Below are positions 48,261 to 60,286 of a DNA stretch of 64,000 nt, one piece after another. The stretch is from Cinnamomum chago (taxonomy: Eukaryota > Streptophyta > Magnoliopsida > Laurales > Lauraceae), in contig CP142451.1 in the NCBI GenBank assembly GCA_038049695.1, forward strand, positions 43,969,001 through 44,033,000, in the 5' to 3' direction. How positions within the stretch are numbered: the stretch's first letter is position 1; each line of letters begins with the position of its first letter. Under the pieces are notes generated by a model that was given only the letters and a program-made list of their open reading frames with translations, was not told the origin of the DNA and ran no database searches. Both the position numbers and the translations under genes were made by a program.

Positions 48261-48430
48261 TTGTAAAGGTTATTGCTAAGCCTAAGAAAAGCATCTTGTA
48301 AAGGTTATTGCTTAGCCTAAGAAAAGCATTTTGTAAAGGTTATTGCTTAGCCTAGAAAAACACATTGAGAGGTTGTTGTTTAGCCTAGAAAAACAACATT
48401 GTAAGGGTTATTGCTTAGCCTAGTAAAAAG
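48261..48430 (+). repeat. About 36-bp tandem repeat in D LTR
   Basis: Five units share gtaaaggttattgcttagcc and end in aaaagca-type words, with decreasing similarity. A diverged version occurs on the minus strand in the solo LTR at about 8300-8460. Confidence 0.8.
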
Positions 48431-48689
48431 CATAAATAGTGGAAATCCGGTGGGGTGATTGGATCACAAGCCGGTAGTGGACGTAGGCATTGAGGCCGAA
48501 CCACTATAAACCTTTGTGTTGTGGTGCTTGCTTTTGTGGTGATTGTTTATTTTAGCTTCCGCATATTGTATGGTTAATCATCACATGTGACTAGTTTATG
48601 TTAAGAAATTAAATTTGGTTAAAATTGGTCATATTTGTAGCACACCCTATTCACCCCCCTCTAGGGTTAGGATCCTCAGGACTTTCAAT

Positions 48690-48701
48690 TGGTATCAGAG
48701 C
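48690..48701 (+). other. Primer-binding site of element D
   Basis: TGGTATCAGAGC two bases after the LTR end, complementary to initiator methionine tRNA. Confidence 0.9.
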
Positions 48702-48787
48702 CTCGTGCTCTATCTTTTAAGATCAAGTGCTTGGAACTCTTGATTAGGTGTAATAACCTAGAGTCAACACCCTAGAGTTGTGCTTAC

Positions 48788-50195
48788 ATGAAAATCATTA
48801 GAATGGACTCCACTATGCTAGACTTTGTAGATTCTTCTAGACCCCTCATTCTTCCTTCTATTGTAGATTCAAACCCTCACATTAATGAATCTCAATATGA
48901 GTTAAAAGAAGAAGAAAATGATTATGATGAAGATGATCTTCAACAAGCCTATAATGAATTATATGAAGTATCCTTAAAGCTTGAGAAGAAAAACAAAAGT
49001 TTAAGAGAAGAATCTATGAATCTAAACAAAGAATTAGTCTCTTCAAAAGATAAACTAAGAGAGAAAGAAGAAGTAATAAATTGTGTTGAATCTAAGTTCA
49101 TGATCTCTTTAAATAACCTATCTAACATTCAAGATGAACTAAAAGAATTAAAGATGGGTTATGATAATGTCAATAAGGAAAATTTAAATCTAAGAGATCA
49201 AATAAAAAGGCAAGATGATTGACAATTTAGAATCCAAGTTGATTAAAAGTAAGTTAAAAACCAAAGAACTTGGACCTAATGTTGTTAATGAACTAAAACT
49301 TGAATTAAAACTTGCAAATGAAGAGCTAAGCAAATATAAGGAAATTGAAAATGAACTTTCAAAAGTCAAAAATGAAAATTCAATCCTTATAACCAAAGTC
49401 ACTCAACTTGAAGTTTACAAACAAAAGTATGAGTGCAAGTTTACCCAAAGTGAAGAAAGACTTGAAAAATTATTTAAATTGGGTAAACCTCATGGAGATA
49501 GGACGGGTCTTGGATTTAATAGGAATATGTCATATGACCCTAAATTCACCAACACTTTTGTAAAAGGTGAGTCCTCTTTCTCTAGCACTCTTTCTCCAAC
49601 GTCCAAAACTAAATGTCATTATTGTGGTAAAGTAGGACATTTCAAATTTGAGTGCAAACTAAGAAGAAGCCATGTGTCTAAACCCCTCCTTGAACCCAAA
49701 AAGGTAGAATCTAAATCTATGAAGGGTAAGACACTAAAAATCAAGAAAGACTCCAAAAAGACTAAACAAGTTAAATCTCTTAAAATGGAGTCTCCTAAGA
49801 TAGATTCTAAGAAGTTTAAACAAGTTAAACCAAATTTAAAAGAATCTATAAACAAAAAGCTTCTCAACCTATCTCCCTTATATAAACCCATGAAAGAACT
49901 TTTGAATAAAGTAACAAAGTTAAATTTAAAATTCAAAAGTCAAGTAAAGGGAGAAAATAAGAAGAAAAGAAAAGTGAATCAATCCCCAAAGAAAAAAACT
50001 CACCAACATCAAAAGACTAATCACCAATCTAAGCTAAATTTAGTCAAATCTAAATATCATGGTGATAAGTTTAAATTGAAAATTTATCAAGTCAAATCTC
50101 CTTTAGTTGGTGAGAAGTCCAAAATAGACCTCAAAGTTCAACCCTCTCAAGACCTTAGGTGGATTTCTAAAGTTATCTACTTAGACAAACCTTAA
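48788..50195 (+). pseudogene. Element D gag-like ORF: coiled coil, zinc knuckle, Lys-rich tail
   Basis: A frame at 48788-49222 encodes an acidic start and a long charged helix (LYEVSLKLEKKNKSLREESM). A second frame, overlapping by eight bases (49215-50195), continues the helix. A block (HGDRTGLGFNRN) typical of Sirevirus gag follows, then one CCHC knuckle (CHYCGKVGHFKFEC, near 49613-49654) and a tail very rich in Lys. The shift between frames looks like a one-base lesion. The capsid domain expected upstream in Sirevirus gag is absent. No protease or pol follows before the E insertion at 50412, so the element may be a reduced, non-autonomous form or its pol may lie right of the window. Confidence 0.7.
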
Positions 50196-50411
50196 GGCCT
50201 TGAACCTCCTTGACCAACCTATTCTTTAAAAGTTAAATCATATTGTTGGTCATGTTGCTTTGCATTTTGTTCTTTCTTAGTTACATTTCTTAAAATGCTT
50301 TGTTTCTTTATGATCAATTGATTTTGTTTTCATGCACCATTCTTGTTACATATCATGGTTTTCAAAATCTTTTGATTATAATTACATCATGTTTGATTTG
50401 CTTTTTGCACA
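50196..50411 (+). other. Element D sequence after gag, up to the E insertion
   Basis: AT-rich sequence with no gene recognised. It ends in gcaca (50407-50411), the expected left copy of the E target duplication. Confidence 0.5.
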
Positions 50412-51609
50412 TGTTAGACCCCGACCCAGACCAAGTCGATTAGTGTGCGATTAGTATGTGTTTAGTCCTAAGTGAGCTTAGTTGTTGTTGGGTTAGAAGT
50501 AATTAGTTTTAGTCTTGGACATAGCTTTGGGAATTTTGAGAACGTTCAGTATTAATTAGACACACTCAGGAAGGCCTGAGTGCACGTGTAAGCTTGGGAA
50601 GACCGTATCGATTTCCGTGTGAGTGTGATTTTGATTTCATTTGAATGATGTTTCGACATGTTGCAACTTTCGTTTTAAGCACATTCATGTTTGAAGCCCA
50701 AAAACCTATGTTTTGGCCCAAAGAGGGTAAAGTTGTCTTTCTTGCACAAATCTGGACATAATTTTCGAGATCTCAAAACCATGTCAAAAATATACTTTTT
50801 GGAAACTAGATTTTTCGACGATCGTTTTATTCTTCTTCGTCGAAGTCATCCGAGGGTCCCAAGATCGTGTTTTGACCATTTCAAAGTTTAGGTTATTTGG
50901 GGCCCATTTCCTCACTAAAGCCCCATCTCCCTCTCTTTTCATTCACTTTACCAAATCTCTGCAACTTTCTTGACCTAGGGCAAGGAAAACCCTTTCTCTT
51001 TCCATCTTCCCCCTCTTACTTGATCTAGCTAGAAGACTCCAAAGAAGATTTCAAGAATACCATTTTCTTCCTCTCATCCTAAGCTCTCCATTGATACAAT
51101 TTTCTTGAGGTTTCAAGTTGGGAGAGCTCTTCATTCTCTCCCATCTCTCTTGTTTGACCTTCTCTAGGTAAGAGCTTTCACTCATATCTTTCATGGAGTT
51201 GTTTTGGTTCCTTAAGATCATGTTTTTCATGTTTTCAAACCCTTTTTATAAAAATGGGTTCCTTGCTTTCATCGTGTTAAGTTTGGTATGGTTTCTCTTG
51301 GGTTTTCTTGTAGTGTTGGCTTAGCTTTTGAGTGAAGTGCTTGGAGAGGATTATTAGCATTTGGGCAAGGCAAGTAATCTCTATAGGACCATCGTGCATG
51401 TGTATTTTAAGCTACATTGTTGTTTTTGGAAATTTTGCATATGAAAATGTTTATAAGCTTCATGATCATGTTTTCCTTGGATTGGATGTTTGGGATTGTG
51501 AGAAATGTGTGTTTTATCCCTTGGAGAGCATGGAGGCTCAGGGAGTGCAGGTGGAATGAAAAACAAGAAGAAGAGAAGAAGGAAATATGGAAAATCTGCA
51601 CTGAACTGT

Positions 51610-51905
51610 ACTTCTCGTGCAGTTTCGGTCAGCTGGCGGCTAGCCGTAATTCCCATTTCGGCTAACCGCGAGCCAACCGAAATCAGCGGTTCCTTTTCCA
51701 GTAGCTGACTTTTGCTTCAGGGTCCTGCGGTCAGCCCTGCGGTTAGCTCACAGCTAGCCGCCAGTTCCCTTGCGGCTAACCGTAAGCCAACCGAAATTAT
51801 TACGGTTCCTTTTCCAGAGAGCGGCATCAGATCTGGGTTTTCAGCGGTCAGCCCTACGGTCAGCTTACGGCTAGCCGCCAGCTGACCGCAAGCTGACTGA
51901 AATTG
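51610..51905 (+). repeat. Cluster of gctagccg / ggtcagc motifs in E LTR 1
   Basis: About three degenerate units of 90-110 bp are made of cggtcagc, cggctagccgcca, gcggctaaccg and ccaaccgaaat words and end in ggttccttttccag. Many words are near-palindromes. The same cluster is at about 59338-59645 and, reversed, at 11340-11775. Confidence 0.75.
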
Positions 51906-52544
51906 ACCAATTCCTAGTTTTGAAGAAGTTTTGCAAGAGTGAAAACTAGAACATGTTAAGTGACCTTTACCTTGATATTGTGTACTCGAAACTCGAGATG
52001 TCTTGAACTTCCGGGACACCAACTCTATTCCAAATTCCAACATTTGGGCTTCGAATACACAAAGATCAATCAAGGGTCCTCACATGTGCTTGATAGGCTT
52101 TGTGTTCGTACCTTAGTTTGATATAATGAATATCATCCTGTACTCGTTTTGAAGTTTAGTACAAGCTAGTTTTGAAAACGTGTTCCAAGAAGAAGGGGAT
52201 CACTTCCTAAGCGTGTTATGCATATTAATTATGCCCGTGCTAGTCGTGTTCATCGTGTTTCGATAAGTGATTTCCCCCTTTTTCTTATCTCGACGTGTTT
52301 AGACCGTGTTTCGCGTGTTTTGTGCATTCATGAATTAAGTAAACACCACTGAGCTTAGACTGCCCTTTCAGTCTGATCCACTGCCTGGGGGTCTTTAAAC
52401 ATGTGGACTGTCTGCAGACTGGTCGTGTATTTATTACACATCGTGCGTGTCCGGTTCCGCGGCCGGAATTCCCGTCTTTGTGGGAAATCGTGTCGTGCTT
52501 ATATTATGTATATCGTGCTTGTCGTGCGTGCTTGCTCTTTTCAT

Positions 52545-52552
52545 TATATAAA
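52545..52552 (+). promoter_or_regulatory. TATA box of E LTR 1
   Basis: tatataaa within cattatataaatgatagag. It is conserved in all E LTRs seen and lies about 720 bases before the LTR end. Confidence 0.5.
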
Positions 52553-53273
52553 TGATAGAGAAAGGATGGGCTCTTTGTGGATTGTAACTATTCATGATAT
52601 TATATGTATTCATGCTAGTTTGTGTTAGTATCTCAGCTCGATTAAGTATTTTTGCAAATGTACCGCAGTCATTACAGTATTTCAATTGAAGGATTCGCTT
52701 ACATGTTTTCTCTAAAAGTCATTGTACATGTTCATGCCTAAATTGATTACCTGCCAAACCGTCGTGTTTGACCCTTGTTTGTTGGTGCCCAAGTGCAGGA
52801 GACGTTACCTTTGAGGAGGAGCGTCAGGAGGAGGCTTGTGAGCCAACCCCTGTGAGAGAGTGGCAGCCCGACGATGTCATCTAGACGTCGGGCGGGGTCT
52901 CGAGTTTCGTCACCTTTTGTCTTGGGTTTCTTTTGTTGTTTGAGGAGTGTATTGGCCTCTATTGGCCTCTCTTGGAATTGTAACAAAACTTAACTTGTTT
53001 TAGTATTAGTCCTATAACTTGAATATTAATGGGAATGCTTGTTAGCTTCTTTCTTTGATACTATGTTTTGATATTAATTGTCATGAGCACTTAAACATCG
53101 TATTGGTGCTCATCTTGATGTGTTTTGCTACACGCTTCCGCATACGTGATTGTGTGAGTCAGATTCCGCTTGTCCTTGGAAATCCTCACCGCGGGAACCT
53201 GTGGGAAAGTATCATCTACATCATCATCTACTGCGTCGCGGGCCCGGGATCCGTTCCGGGGTCGCGACAAGAC

Positions 53274-53285
53274 TGGTATCAGAGC
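53274..53285 (+). other. Primer-binding site of E copy 1
   Basis: TGGTATCAGAGC, four bases after the LTR, complementary to initiator methionine tRNA. Confidence 0.92.
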
Positions 53286-53430
53286 GAGACATGTTTCAGG
53301 CACTTAAAAGAAACTAGAAAGATCTTAGGAACGTGGCGAGGATTCGTGAGTTCGATAGATTCGTTCGTATAGGATCTTAGAAACCCTTGTACCATGATTA
53401 TTGTGTTCTAACTCTTTGTTTAACAGCAAT

Positions 53431-56400
53431 ATGCCTCCAAGAAAAGCTCCAAATCATCATGCTTCAGGCAGTAATCAAAATGAGTCAAATGCATCTGAGA
53501 CACCTACAGCCACACAGTTTCAGGAACTTATGCAAGCCATGATAGCACAACAAAGGCAGGCTAATGAGAACCAAGCAAGGTTTCAAGAACAGTTGGCAAA
53601 GAAGGATGATGAAATGGCACAAGTTCAGAGGCAACTTTTGGAAGTGCTTCAAAACAGGAATGTAGCACCACCCGTAGGTCCACAGATTGTTATTCAGAAT
53701 AGGGATCCTGACCCTAATGCACTGTTTGAGAAGTTTAGGAAAAGAACACCGAAGGAGTTTTCGGGCAATGAAGACCCATTAGTGGCAGATGACTGGCTAG
53801 TCAATACGGAGAAGATCTTCGATGTCTTCATGGGCACGGGTGTACAGAAAGTCAACCTCACAGCTTCCTTATTTTATGGGCTTGCAGATAGGTGGTGGCA
53901 AACAGTCAAGGACCCATATGCAGTGATGGCTGACGATGAGGCATGGGCAACTTTCAAGATACAGTTTCAGGACAAATACATCCCCTCTCATGTCAAGAGG
54001 CAGAAGGCTATCGAATTCCAGCAGCTTAAGCAAGGTAGTATGACGGTGCTAGACTATGTCACCAAATTTGAGAGATTGGCTAGATATGCTACCGAGCTGA
54101 TTGATACGGAAAGGAAGAAAATAACAAAGTTTTTGGAAGGGTTGAATCTGACCATCATGAGAGATGTTATAGGGGTAGTACCTCCAGCTACATATGATGA
54201 GGCAGTCAAGCGGGCCTATACTTTTGAAGATATTAACAACATGATTGTTCAGGACTGGAAACAGCAGTATCAGCAGCAGAATCAGAGGCAACAGCAGGGC
54301 AAGAAGCCAAGGCAAGAGCAAGGTCATGTGAGGCGGGGTTGTGGCCATTGTGGCAAGAATCATGAGACACACGAATGTCGTAAGGCTATGAGTGCCTGTT
54401 TCAAGTGTGGGGCTATGAACCATGCAATCAAGGATTGCCCACTACTTCAGACTCAAGGGAACAGAAACCAGCAGCAGAGACAAGTAGCTCCTCAGAATCA
54501 AGCACCAGTTCAGAATCAGATGAGACCACCTCAGCAGCAGCAACAAGCTAGGCCACCAGCGCAAAATCAGAATGCTCGTCCTCCACAGCAGAACAGACAA
54601 GGCCAAGGAAGGCAGAACCAAATACCGAACAGACTACAGATGCATGGACGGTTATACTATCTCAACCGTGCAGATGCTGAAGCTGCAGGAGACGTGGTAG
54701 AAGGTAAACTTCTTATTTGTGGGGTAGAAGCCCAGATTTTGTTTGATCCCGGATCCACTCACTCTTTTTCATCCCCTAGTTTTGCTAAGTTGATTGATGC
54801 ACCATGTAGTGAATTGGATTACATTCTAGTAGTGACCACTCCAGTAGGGAAACAAGTTGTGTGTAGAACCCATTACCCTAGTTGTACAGTGTTGTTAGGA
54901 GATGTTAATTTACCGGCCAACCTCATAGTTTTGGACATGCATGATTTTGATGTCATTTTAGGCATGGATTGGTTAGAAGCATATCATGCCACTATGGATT
55001 GTTTTAGTAAGACCATCACATTCAGATTCCAAGGACCACAGGCAGAATTGATATTTCAGGGGAACAGGAGAAAGTCTCAGGCATGGTTTATTTCAGTGTT
55101 GAAGGCAAGCAGATTAGTGCAGAGTGGGTGCCACGCATTTATTGCGTTTATCACGGAGGATAAACAGTCCCAAGGGGTGGAGGATATCCCCATTGTGTGT
55201 GAATTTCCAGATGTTTTTCCAGAAGAAATCCCGGGTTTACCACCAATTAGAGAAGTTGAGTTTACAATTGAGCTCCTTCCAGTGGCAGCTCCGATCTCGA
55301 TTGCACCATATAGGATGGCTCCGGCAGAAATGGGTGAGCTAAAACTCCAATTGCAGGATTTGTTGAGCAAAGGTTTTATTAGGCCAAGTGTTTCACCGTG
55401 GGGAGCACCGGTGTTATTTGTGAAGAAGAAGGATGGAAGTTTGAGAATGTGCATTGACTACAGGAAGTTGAACCATGTGACAGTGAAGAACAAGTACACT
55501 TTGCCAAGGATAGACGAATTGTTTGACCAATTGCAAGGAGCAGCCTATTTTTCCAAGATAGACTTGAGGTCAGGGTACCATCAGTTGAGAGTTAGAGACT
55601 CAGATGTTCAGAAGACAGCCTTTAGAACAAGATATGGGCACTATGAGTTCTTTGTGATGCCCTTTGGTTTGACAAATGCACCCGCAGTCTTTATGGCTTT
55701 GATGAACAAGGTCTTTGCACCTTATTTGGATCACTCCACGGTAGTGTTTATTGATGATGTTCTGGTATATTCTAAGAGTAAGAAGGAGCATGAAGAACAT
55801 TTGAGGACAGCGTTGCAGCTCTTGAGGGACAACCAGTTATATGCGAAACTCAGTAAGTGTGAATTCTGGTTAGAGCAAGTTGCTTTTCTAGGCCACATCA
55901 TCTCCAGAGAAGGTTTAACAGTTGATCCAGCCAAGATAGAAGCAGTTGTTAGTTGGGCAAGGCCAAGCAGTGTGACAGAAATTAGAAGCTTTTTGGGGTT
56001 AGCAGGCTACTACAGGAGATTTGTCCAAGGTTTTTCGTCCATTGCAGCCCCGTTGACAAAATTGACTCGGAAGAATGTCCCATTGGTTTGGACTGATCAG
56101 TGTGAAACCAGTTTCCAAGAGTTGAAGGGAAGGTTAACCACAACCCCGATTCTTACATTACCCTCGAGCAACGGCGGATTTATTGTTTATACAGATGCTT
56201 CGGATGTGGGACTGGGTTGTGTATTGATGCAGGATGGCAAGGTGATTGCCTATGGCTCGAGGCAGTTGAAGGATCATGAGAAGAATTATGCGACTCACGA
56301 CTTGGAGTTGGCAGCAGTTGTTTTCGCATTGAAGATGTGGAGACATTACCTCTACGGAGAGAAATTTGAGGTCCATTCAGATCATAGAAGTTTGCAATAT

Positions 56401-58155
56401 TTGTTCTCACAGAAGGATTTGAACATGAGGCAGAGAAGGTGGATGGAGTATATCAAAGATTATGACTTTCCCATCAAGTATCACCCAGGCCAAGTGAATG
56501 TGGTAGCAGATGCGTTGAGCAGAAAATCAGTGGCTATGGCTAGTTTGAGAGGAATGAGTGTCTTACAGCAGTTTGAAGAGTTGGGTGTAGAAGTGCAAAC
56601 CCTGAGATTGGGTGCAATGTTAGCGAATATGGCAGTTTCAGAACCTACCTTCATCCAGAAGATTAAGGAAAATCAGTTGCAAGACCCAGACTTGGCTAAG
56701 ATAGTAGAAGTTATTACAGAACGCCCCGATTTCAAGATGGTGAATGGAATCTTGTATTTCCGTGACCGGTTGTGTGTGCCAAATGTGAATGATTTGAAGA
56801 ATGAGATAATGAACGAAGCTCACAGTACGAGATATTCTATGCATCCGGGTAGCACGAAGATGTACCACAATTTGAAGAATCGGTTCTGGTGGAGCAACAT
56901 GAAGAGAGAGATAACAGCTTTTGTGTCTCGTTGTCTAACTTGTCAGTTGATTAAGGCAGAACATCAGAAGCCTCCAGGCTTGTTGCAGCCTTTGGAGATT
57001 CCGGAGTGGAAATGGGAGCACATTACCATGGATTTCGTTTCCGGTTTGCCTAATACCAAGAAGGGAAATAATGCAATTTGGATCATTGTAGATCGTCTGA
57101 CAAAGTCTGCTCACTTCATTCCGATGAAGACAGGGAATATGATGCATATGGCACCACTTGCGAAGTTATTCGTTGATGAGATTGTTAGTAAACATGGCCA
57201 ACCCGTCTCCATTACTTCAGACAGAGACAGTAGGTTTGTTTCAAAGTTTTGGAAGACTCTTCATGAGTCGATGGGTACCAAGCTTCAGTTCAGCACAGCT
57301 TATCATCCTCAGACCGATGGTCAGTCAGAAAGGACAATACAGATTCTCGAAGACATGTTGCGTGCTTGTGTATTGGATTTCAAGATTCAGTGCGATGAGT
57401 GCTTACCTCTTTGCGAATTTGCATATAACAATAGTTACCACTCTAGCATTGGTATGGAACCTTTCGAGGCACTTTATGGTAGGAGATGCAGAACTCCGGT
57501 TTGCTGGGAAGAAGTCGGTGAACGCAGTTTCCATGGACCGACGATAGTTGGAGAGACAAGTGACAAGGTCAAGCTGATTCAAGAGCGTTTGAAGATCGCC
57601 CGAAGTAGGCAAAAGAGTTATGCAGATACTCGCCGAAGAGAATTGCAGTTTCAAGTGGGTGACAAAGTGTTTTTGAAAGTCTCACCAACTAGGGGGACAT
57701 TGAGATTCGGTCAGAAGGGCAAATTGTCTAGAAGATTTATTGGTCCGTATGAGATTTTGAGCAAGATTGGAGATGTTGCTTATAGACTCGCGTTACCGCC
57801 GGAATTCTCCGGGGTACATAATGTTTTTCATGTTTCTATGCTCAAGAAGTATGTCTCTAGTCCTGCACACATTCTACAGCATGAGCCTTTAGAGATTCGA
57901 GAAGATGCCTCGTATGTGGAAAGACCGATCAAGATCATTGACACCAAGGAGCAAGAATTGAGAAATCGGACTATTCATTGGGTCAAGGTACTTTGGGAAA
58001 ATCACGAGCCAGAGGAAGCCACCTGGGAATTGAGAGAGCAAGTACAGAGGAAGTATCCACAGCTTTTACCAGAGGTAATTGTTTGTTTTATTTGGTGGAA
58101 CAAATATCCTAAGGGGTGGAGGATGTTAGACCCCGACCCAGACCAAGTCGATTAG
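53431..58155 (+). CDS. Family E Gag-Pol polyprotein (Tekay/Del-type chromovirus), intact
   Basis: The ATG at 53431 (MPPRKAPN) opens 1574 codons without a stop. The frame is also open for ten codons upstream, but an acceptor-like acag just before this ATG and the MPPRK start shared with element B favour it. The capsid domain covers about residues 100-270, then a zinc knuckle pair ([27 protein letters not shown]). The protease has FDPGSTHSF at about 438-446. RT has [10 protein letters not shown] at 772-781, and RNase H has YTDAS at 920-924. Integrase has an H-H-C-C finger from about 1130 and a D-D-E core (MDFVSG near 1200, SDRDSRF near 1262, SERTIQ near 1298). It ends in [16 protein letters not shown] and a chromodomain-like tail ([16 protein letters not shown]). 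The stop lies 32 bases inside the 3' LTR. One unusual residue is QCDEC in integrase, where the second copy has QWDEC. Confidence 0.95.
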   Translation: MPPRKAPNHHASGSNQNESNASETPTATQFQELMQAMIAQQRQANENQARFQEQLAKKDDEMAQVQRQLLEVLQNRNVAPPVGPQIVIQNRDPDPNALFEKFRKRTPKEFSGNEDPLVADDWLVNTEKIFDVFMGTGVQKVNLTASLFYGLADRWWQTVKDPYAVMADDEAWATFKIQFQDKYIPSHVKRQKAIEFQQLKQGSMTVLDYVTKFERLARYATELIDTERKKITKFLEGLNLTIMRDVIGVVPPATYDEAVKRAYTFEDINNMIVQDWKQQYQQQNQRQQQGKKPRQEQGHVRRGCGHCGKNHETHECRKAMSACFKCGAMNHAIKDCPLLQTQGNRNQQQRQVAPQNQAPVQNQMRPPQQQQQARPPAQNQNARPPQQNRQGQGRQNQIPNRLQMHGRLYYLNRADAEAAGDVVEGKLLICGVEAQILFDPGSTHSFSSPSFAKLIDAPCSELDYILVVTTPVGKQVVCRTHYPSCTVLLGDVNLPANLIVLDMHDFDVILGMDWLEAYHATMDCFSKTITFRFQGPQAELIFQGNRRKSQAWFISVLKASRLVQSGCHAFIAFITEDKQSQGVEDIPIVCEFPDVFPEEIPGLPPIREVEFTIELLPVAAPISIAPYRMAPAEMGELKLQLQDLLSKGFIRPSVSPWGAPVLFVKKKDGSLRMCIDYRKLNHVTVKNKYTLPRIDELFDQLQGAAYFSKIDLRSGYHQLRVRDSDVQKTAFRTRYGHYEFFVMPFGLTNAPAVFMALMNKVFAPYLDHSTVVFIDDVLVYSKSKKEHEEHLRTALQLLRDNQLYAKLSKCEFWLEQVAFLGHIISREGLTVDPAKIEAVVSWARPSSVTEIRSFLGLAGYYRRFVQGFSSIAAPLTKLTRKNVPLVWTDQCETSFQELKGRLTTTPILTLPSSNGGFIVYTDASDVGLGCVLMQDGKVIAYGSRQLKDHEKNYATHDLELAAVVFALKMWRHYLYGEKFEVHSDHRSLQYLFSQKDLNMRQRRWMEYIKDYDFPIKYHPGQVNVVADALSRKSVAMASLRGMSVLQQFEELGVEVQTLRLGAMLANMAVSEPTFIQKIKENQLQDPDLAKIVEVITERPDFKMVNGILYFRDRLCVPNVNDLKNEIMNEAHSTRYSMHPGSTKMYHNLKNRFWWSNMKREITAFVSRCLTCQLIKAEHQKPPGLLQPLEIPEWKWEHITMDFVSGLPNTKKGNNAIWIIVDRLTKSAHFIPMKTGNMMHMAPLAKLFVDEIVSKHGQPVSITSDRDSRFVSKFWKTLHESMGTKLQFSTAYHPQTDGQSERTIQILEDMLRACVLDFKIQCDECLPLCEFAYNNSYHSSIGMEPFEALYGRRCRTPVCWEEVGERSFHGPTIVGETSDKVKLIQERLKIARSRQKSYADTRRRELQFQVGDKVFLKVSPTRGTLRFGQKGKLSRRFIGPYEILSKIGDVAYRLALPPEFSGVHNVFHVSMLKKYVSSPAHILQHEPLEIREDASYVERPIKIIDTKEQELRNRTIHWVKVLWENHEPEEATWELREQVQRKYPQLLPEVIVCFIWWNKYPKGWRMLDPDPDQVD
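58111..58123 (+). other. Polypurine tract of E copy 1
   Basis: aaggggtggagga directly before TGTTAGACCC; it is part of the coding frame. Confidence 0.85.
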
Positions 58156-59337
58156 TGTGCGATTAGTATGTGTTTAGTCCTAAGTGAGCTTAGTTGTTGT
58201 TGGGTTAGAAGTAATTAGTTTTAGTCTTGGACATAGCTTTGGGAATTTTGAGAACGTTCAGTATTAATTAGACACACTCAGGAAGGCCTGAGTGCACGTG
58301 TAAGCTTGGGAAGACCGTATCGATTTCCGTGTGAGTGTGATTTTGATTTCATTTGAATGATGTTTCGACATGTTGCAACTTTCGTTTTAAGCACATTCAT
58401 GTTTGAAGCCCAAAAACCTATGTTTTGGCCCAAAGAGGGTAAAGTTGTCTTTCTTGCACAAATCTGGACATAATTTTCGAGATCTCAAAACCATGTCAAA
58501 AATATACTTTTTGGAAACTAGATTTTTCGACGATCGTTTTATTCTTCTTCGTCGAAGACATCCGAGGGTCCCAAGATCGTGTTTTGCCCATTTCAAAGTT
58601 AGGTTATTTGGGGCCCATTTCCTCACTAAAGCCCCATCTCCCTCTCTTTTCATTCACTTTACCAAATCTCTGCAACTTTCTTGACCTAGGGCAAGGAAAA
58701 CCCTTTCTCTTTCCATCTTCCCCCTCTTACTTGATCTAGCTAGAAGACTCCAAAGAAGATTTCAAGAATACCATTTTCTTCCTCTCATCCTAAGCTCTCC
58801 ATTGATACAGTTTTCTTGTGGTTTCAAGTTGGGAGAGCTCTTCATTCTCTCCCATCTCTCTTGTTTGACCTTCTCTAGGTAAGAGCTTTCACTCATATCT
58901 TTCATGGAGTTGTTTTGGTTCCTTAAGATCATGTTTTTCATGTTTTCAAACCCTTTTTATAAAAATGGGTTCCTTGCTTTCATCGTGTTAAGTTTGGTAT
59001 GGTTTCTCTTGGGTTTTCTTGTAGTGTTGGCTTAGCTTTTGAGTGAAGTGCTTGGAGAGGATTATTAGCATTTGGGCAAGGCAAGTAATCTCTATAGGAC
59101 CATCGTGCATGTGTATTTTAAGCTACATTGTTGTTTTTGGAAATTTTGCATATGAAAATGTTTATAAGCTTCATGATCATGTTTTCCTTGGATTGGATGT
59201 TTGGGATTGTGAGAAATGTGTATTTTATCCCTTGGAGAGCATGGAGGCTCAGGGAGTGCAGGTGGAATGAAAAACAAGAAGAAGAGAAGAAGGAAATATG
59301 GAAAATCTGCACTGAACTGTACTTCTCGTGCAGTTTC

Positions 59338-59645
59338 GGTCAGCTGGCGGCTAGCCGTAATTCCCATTTCGGCTAACCGCGAGCCAACCGAAATCAGCGG
59401 TTCCTTTTCCAGTAGCTGACTTTTGCTTCAGGGTCCTGCGGTCAGCCCTGCGGTTAGCTCACGGCTAGCCGCCAGTTCCCTTGCGGCTAACCGTAAGCCA
59501 ACCGAAATTATTACGGTTCCTTTTCCAGAGAGCGGCATCAGATCTGGGTTTTCAGCGGTCAGCCCTACGGTCAGCTTACGGCTAGCCGCCAGTTTCTATT
59601 TCGGCTAGCCGCCAGCTGACCGCAAGCTGACCGAAATTGACCAAT
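59338..59645 (+). repeat. Cluster of gctagccg / ggtcagc motifs in E LTR 2
   Basis: Same block as 51610-51905, with one extra short segment. Length change inside the block shows that it is unstable. Confidence 0.75.
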
Positions 59646-60278
59646 TCCTAGTTTTGAAGAAGTTTTGCAAGAGTGAAAACTAGAACATGTTAAGTGACCT
59701 TTAGCTTGATATTGTGTACTCGAAACTCGAGATGTCTTGAACTTCCGGGACACCAACTCTATTCCAAATTCCAACATTTGGGCTTCGAATACACAAAGAT
59801 CAATCAAGGGTCCTCACATGTGCTTGATAGGCTTTGTGTTCGTACCTTAGTTTGATATAATGAATATCATCGTGTACTCGTTTTGAAGTTTAGTACAAGC
59901 TAGTTTTGAAAACGTGTTCCAAGAAGAAGGGGATCACTTCCTAAGCGTGTTATGCATATTAATTATGCCCGTGCTAGTCGTGTTCATCGTGTTTCGATAA
60001 GTGATTTCCCCCTTTTTCTTATCTCGACGTGTTTAGACCGTGTTTCGCGTGTTTTGTGCATTCATGAATTAAGTAAACACCACTGAGCTTAGACTGCCCT
60101 TTCAGTCTGATCCACTGCCTGGGGGTCTTTAAACATGTGGACTGTCTGCAGACTGGTCGTGTATTTATTACACATCGTGCGTGTCCGGTTCCGCGGCCGG
60201 AATTCCCGTCTTTGTGGGAAATCGTGTCGTGCTTATATTATGTATATCGTGCTTGTCGTGCGTGCTTGCTCTTTTCAT

Positions 60279-60286
60279 TATATAAA
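60279..60286 (+). promoter_or_regulatory. TATA box of E LTR 2
   Basis: tatataaa in the same context as 52545-52552. Confidence 0.5.

Larger units (their letters stand above)
46965..48687 (+). mobile_element. Element D 5' LTR (Sirevirus-like copia)
   Basis: The LTR starts TGTTAGGAAT, ends GGACTTTCA and is followed by the primer-binding site. The left flank aggtg is the expected target duplication, but the right end is outside the window. It shares its termini, the tattcacccccc region and a 36-bp repeat with the solo LTR at 8001-9491. The element was later interrupted at 50412 by family E. Confidence 0.85.
50412..53269 (+). mobile_element. Family E LTR 1 (5' LTR), 2858 bp
   Basis: Starts TGTTAGACCC and ends GGGGTCGCGACA, followed by the primer-binding site. 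It is nearly identical to the LTR at 58124-61003, which is 22 bp longer because of one extra copy of a short segment inside the motif cluster (about 51615-51900). Open frames such as 51332-51559 recur in all copies but have no recognised domain and overlap each other on both strands. Confidence 0.95.

Noticed and set aside
49215..50195. A host Lys-rich zinc-finger gene
   Set aside because: It follows an LTR and PBS, and the GLGF block plus CCHC knuckle match Sirevirus-type gag, so it belongs to element D.
53091..53303. Small frames over the LTR-PBS border, also at 60825-61037
   Set aside because: They cross non-coding LTR end, PBS and leader sequence and have no domain; recurrence only reflects duplication of the LTR.
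54049..54423. 124-codon minus-strand frame opposite E gag
   Set aside because: It is the shadow of the gag-pol frame; leucine-rich composition mirrors Gln/Asn-rich coding on the other strand.
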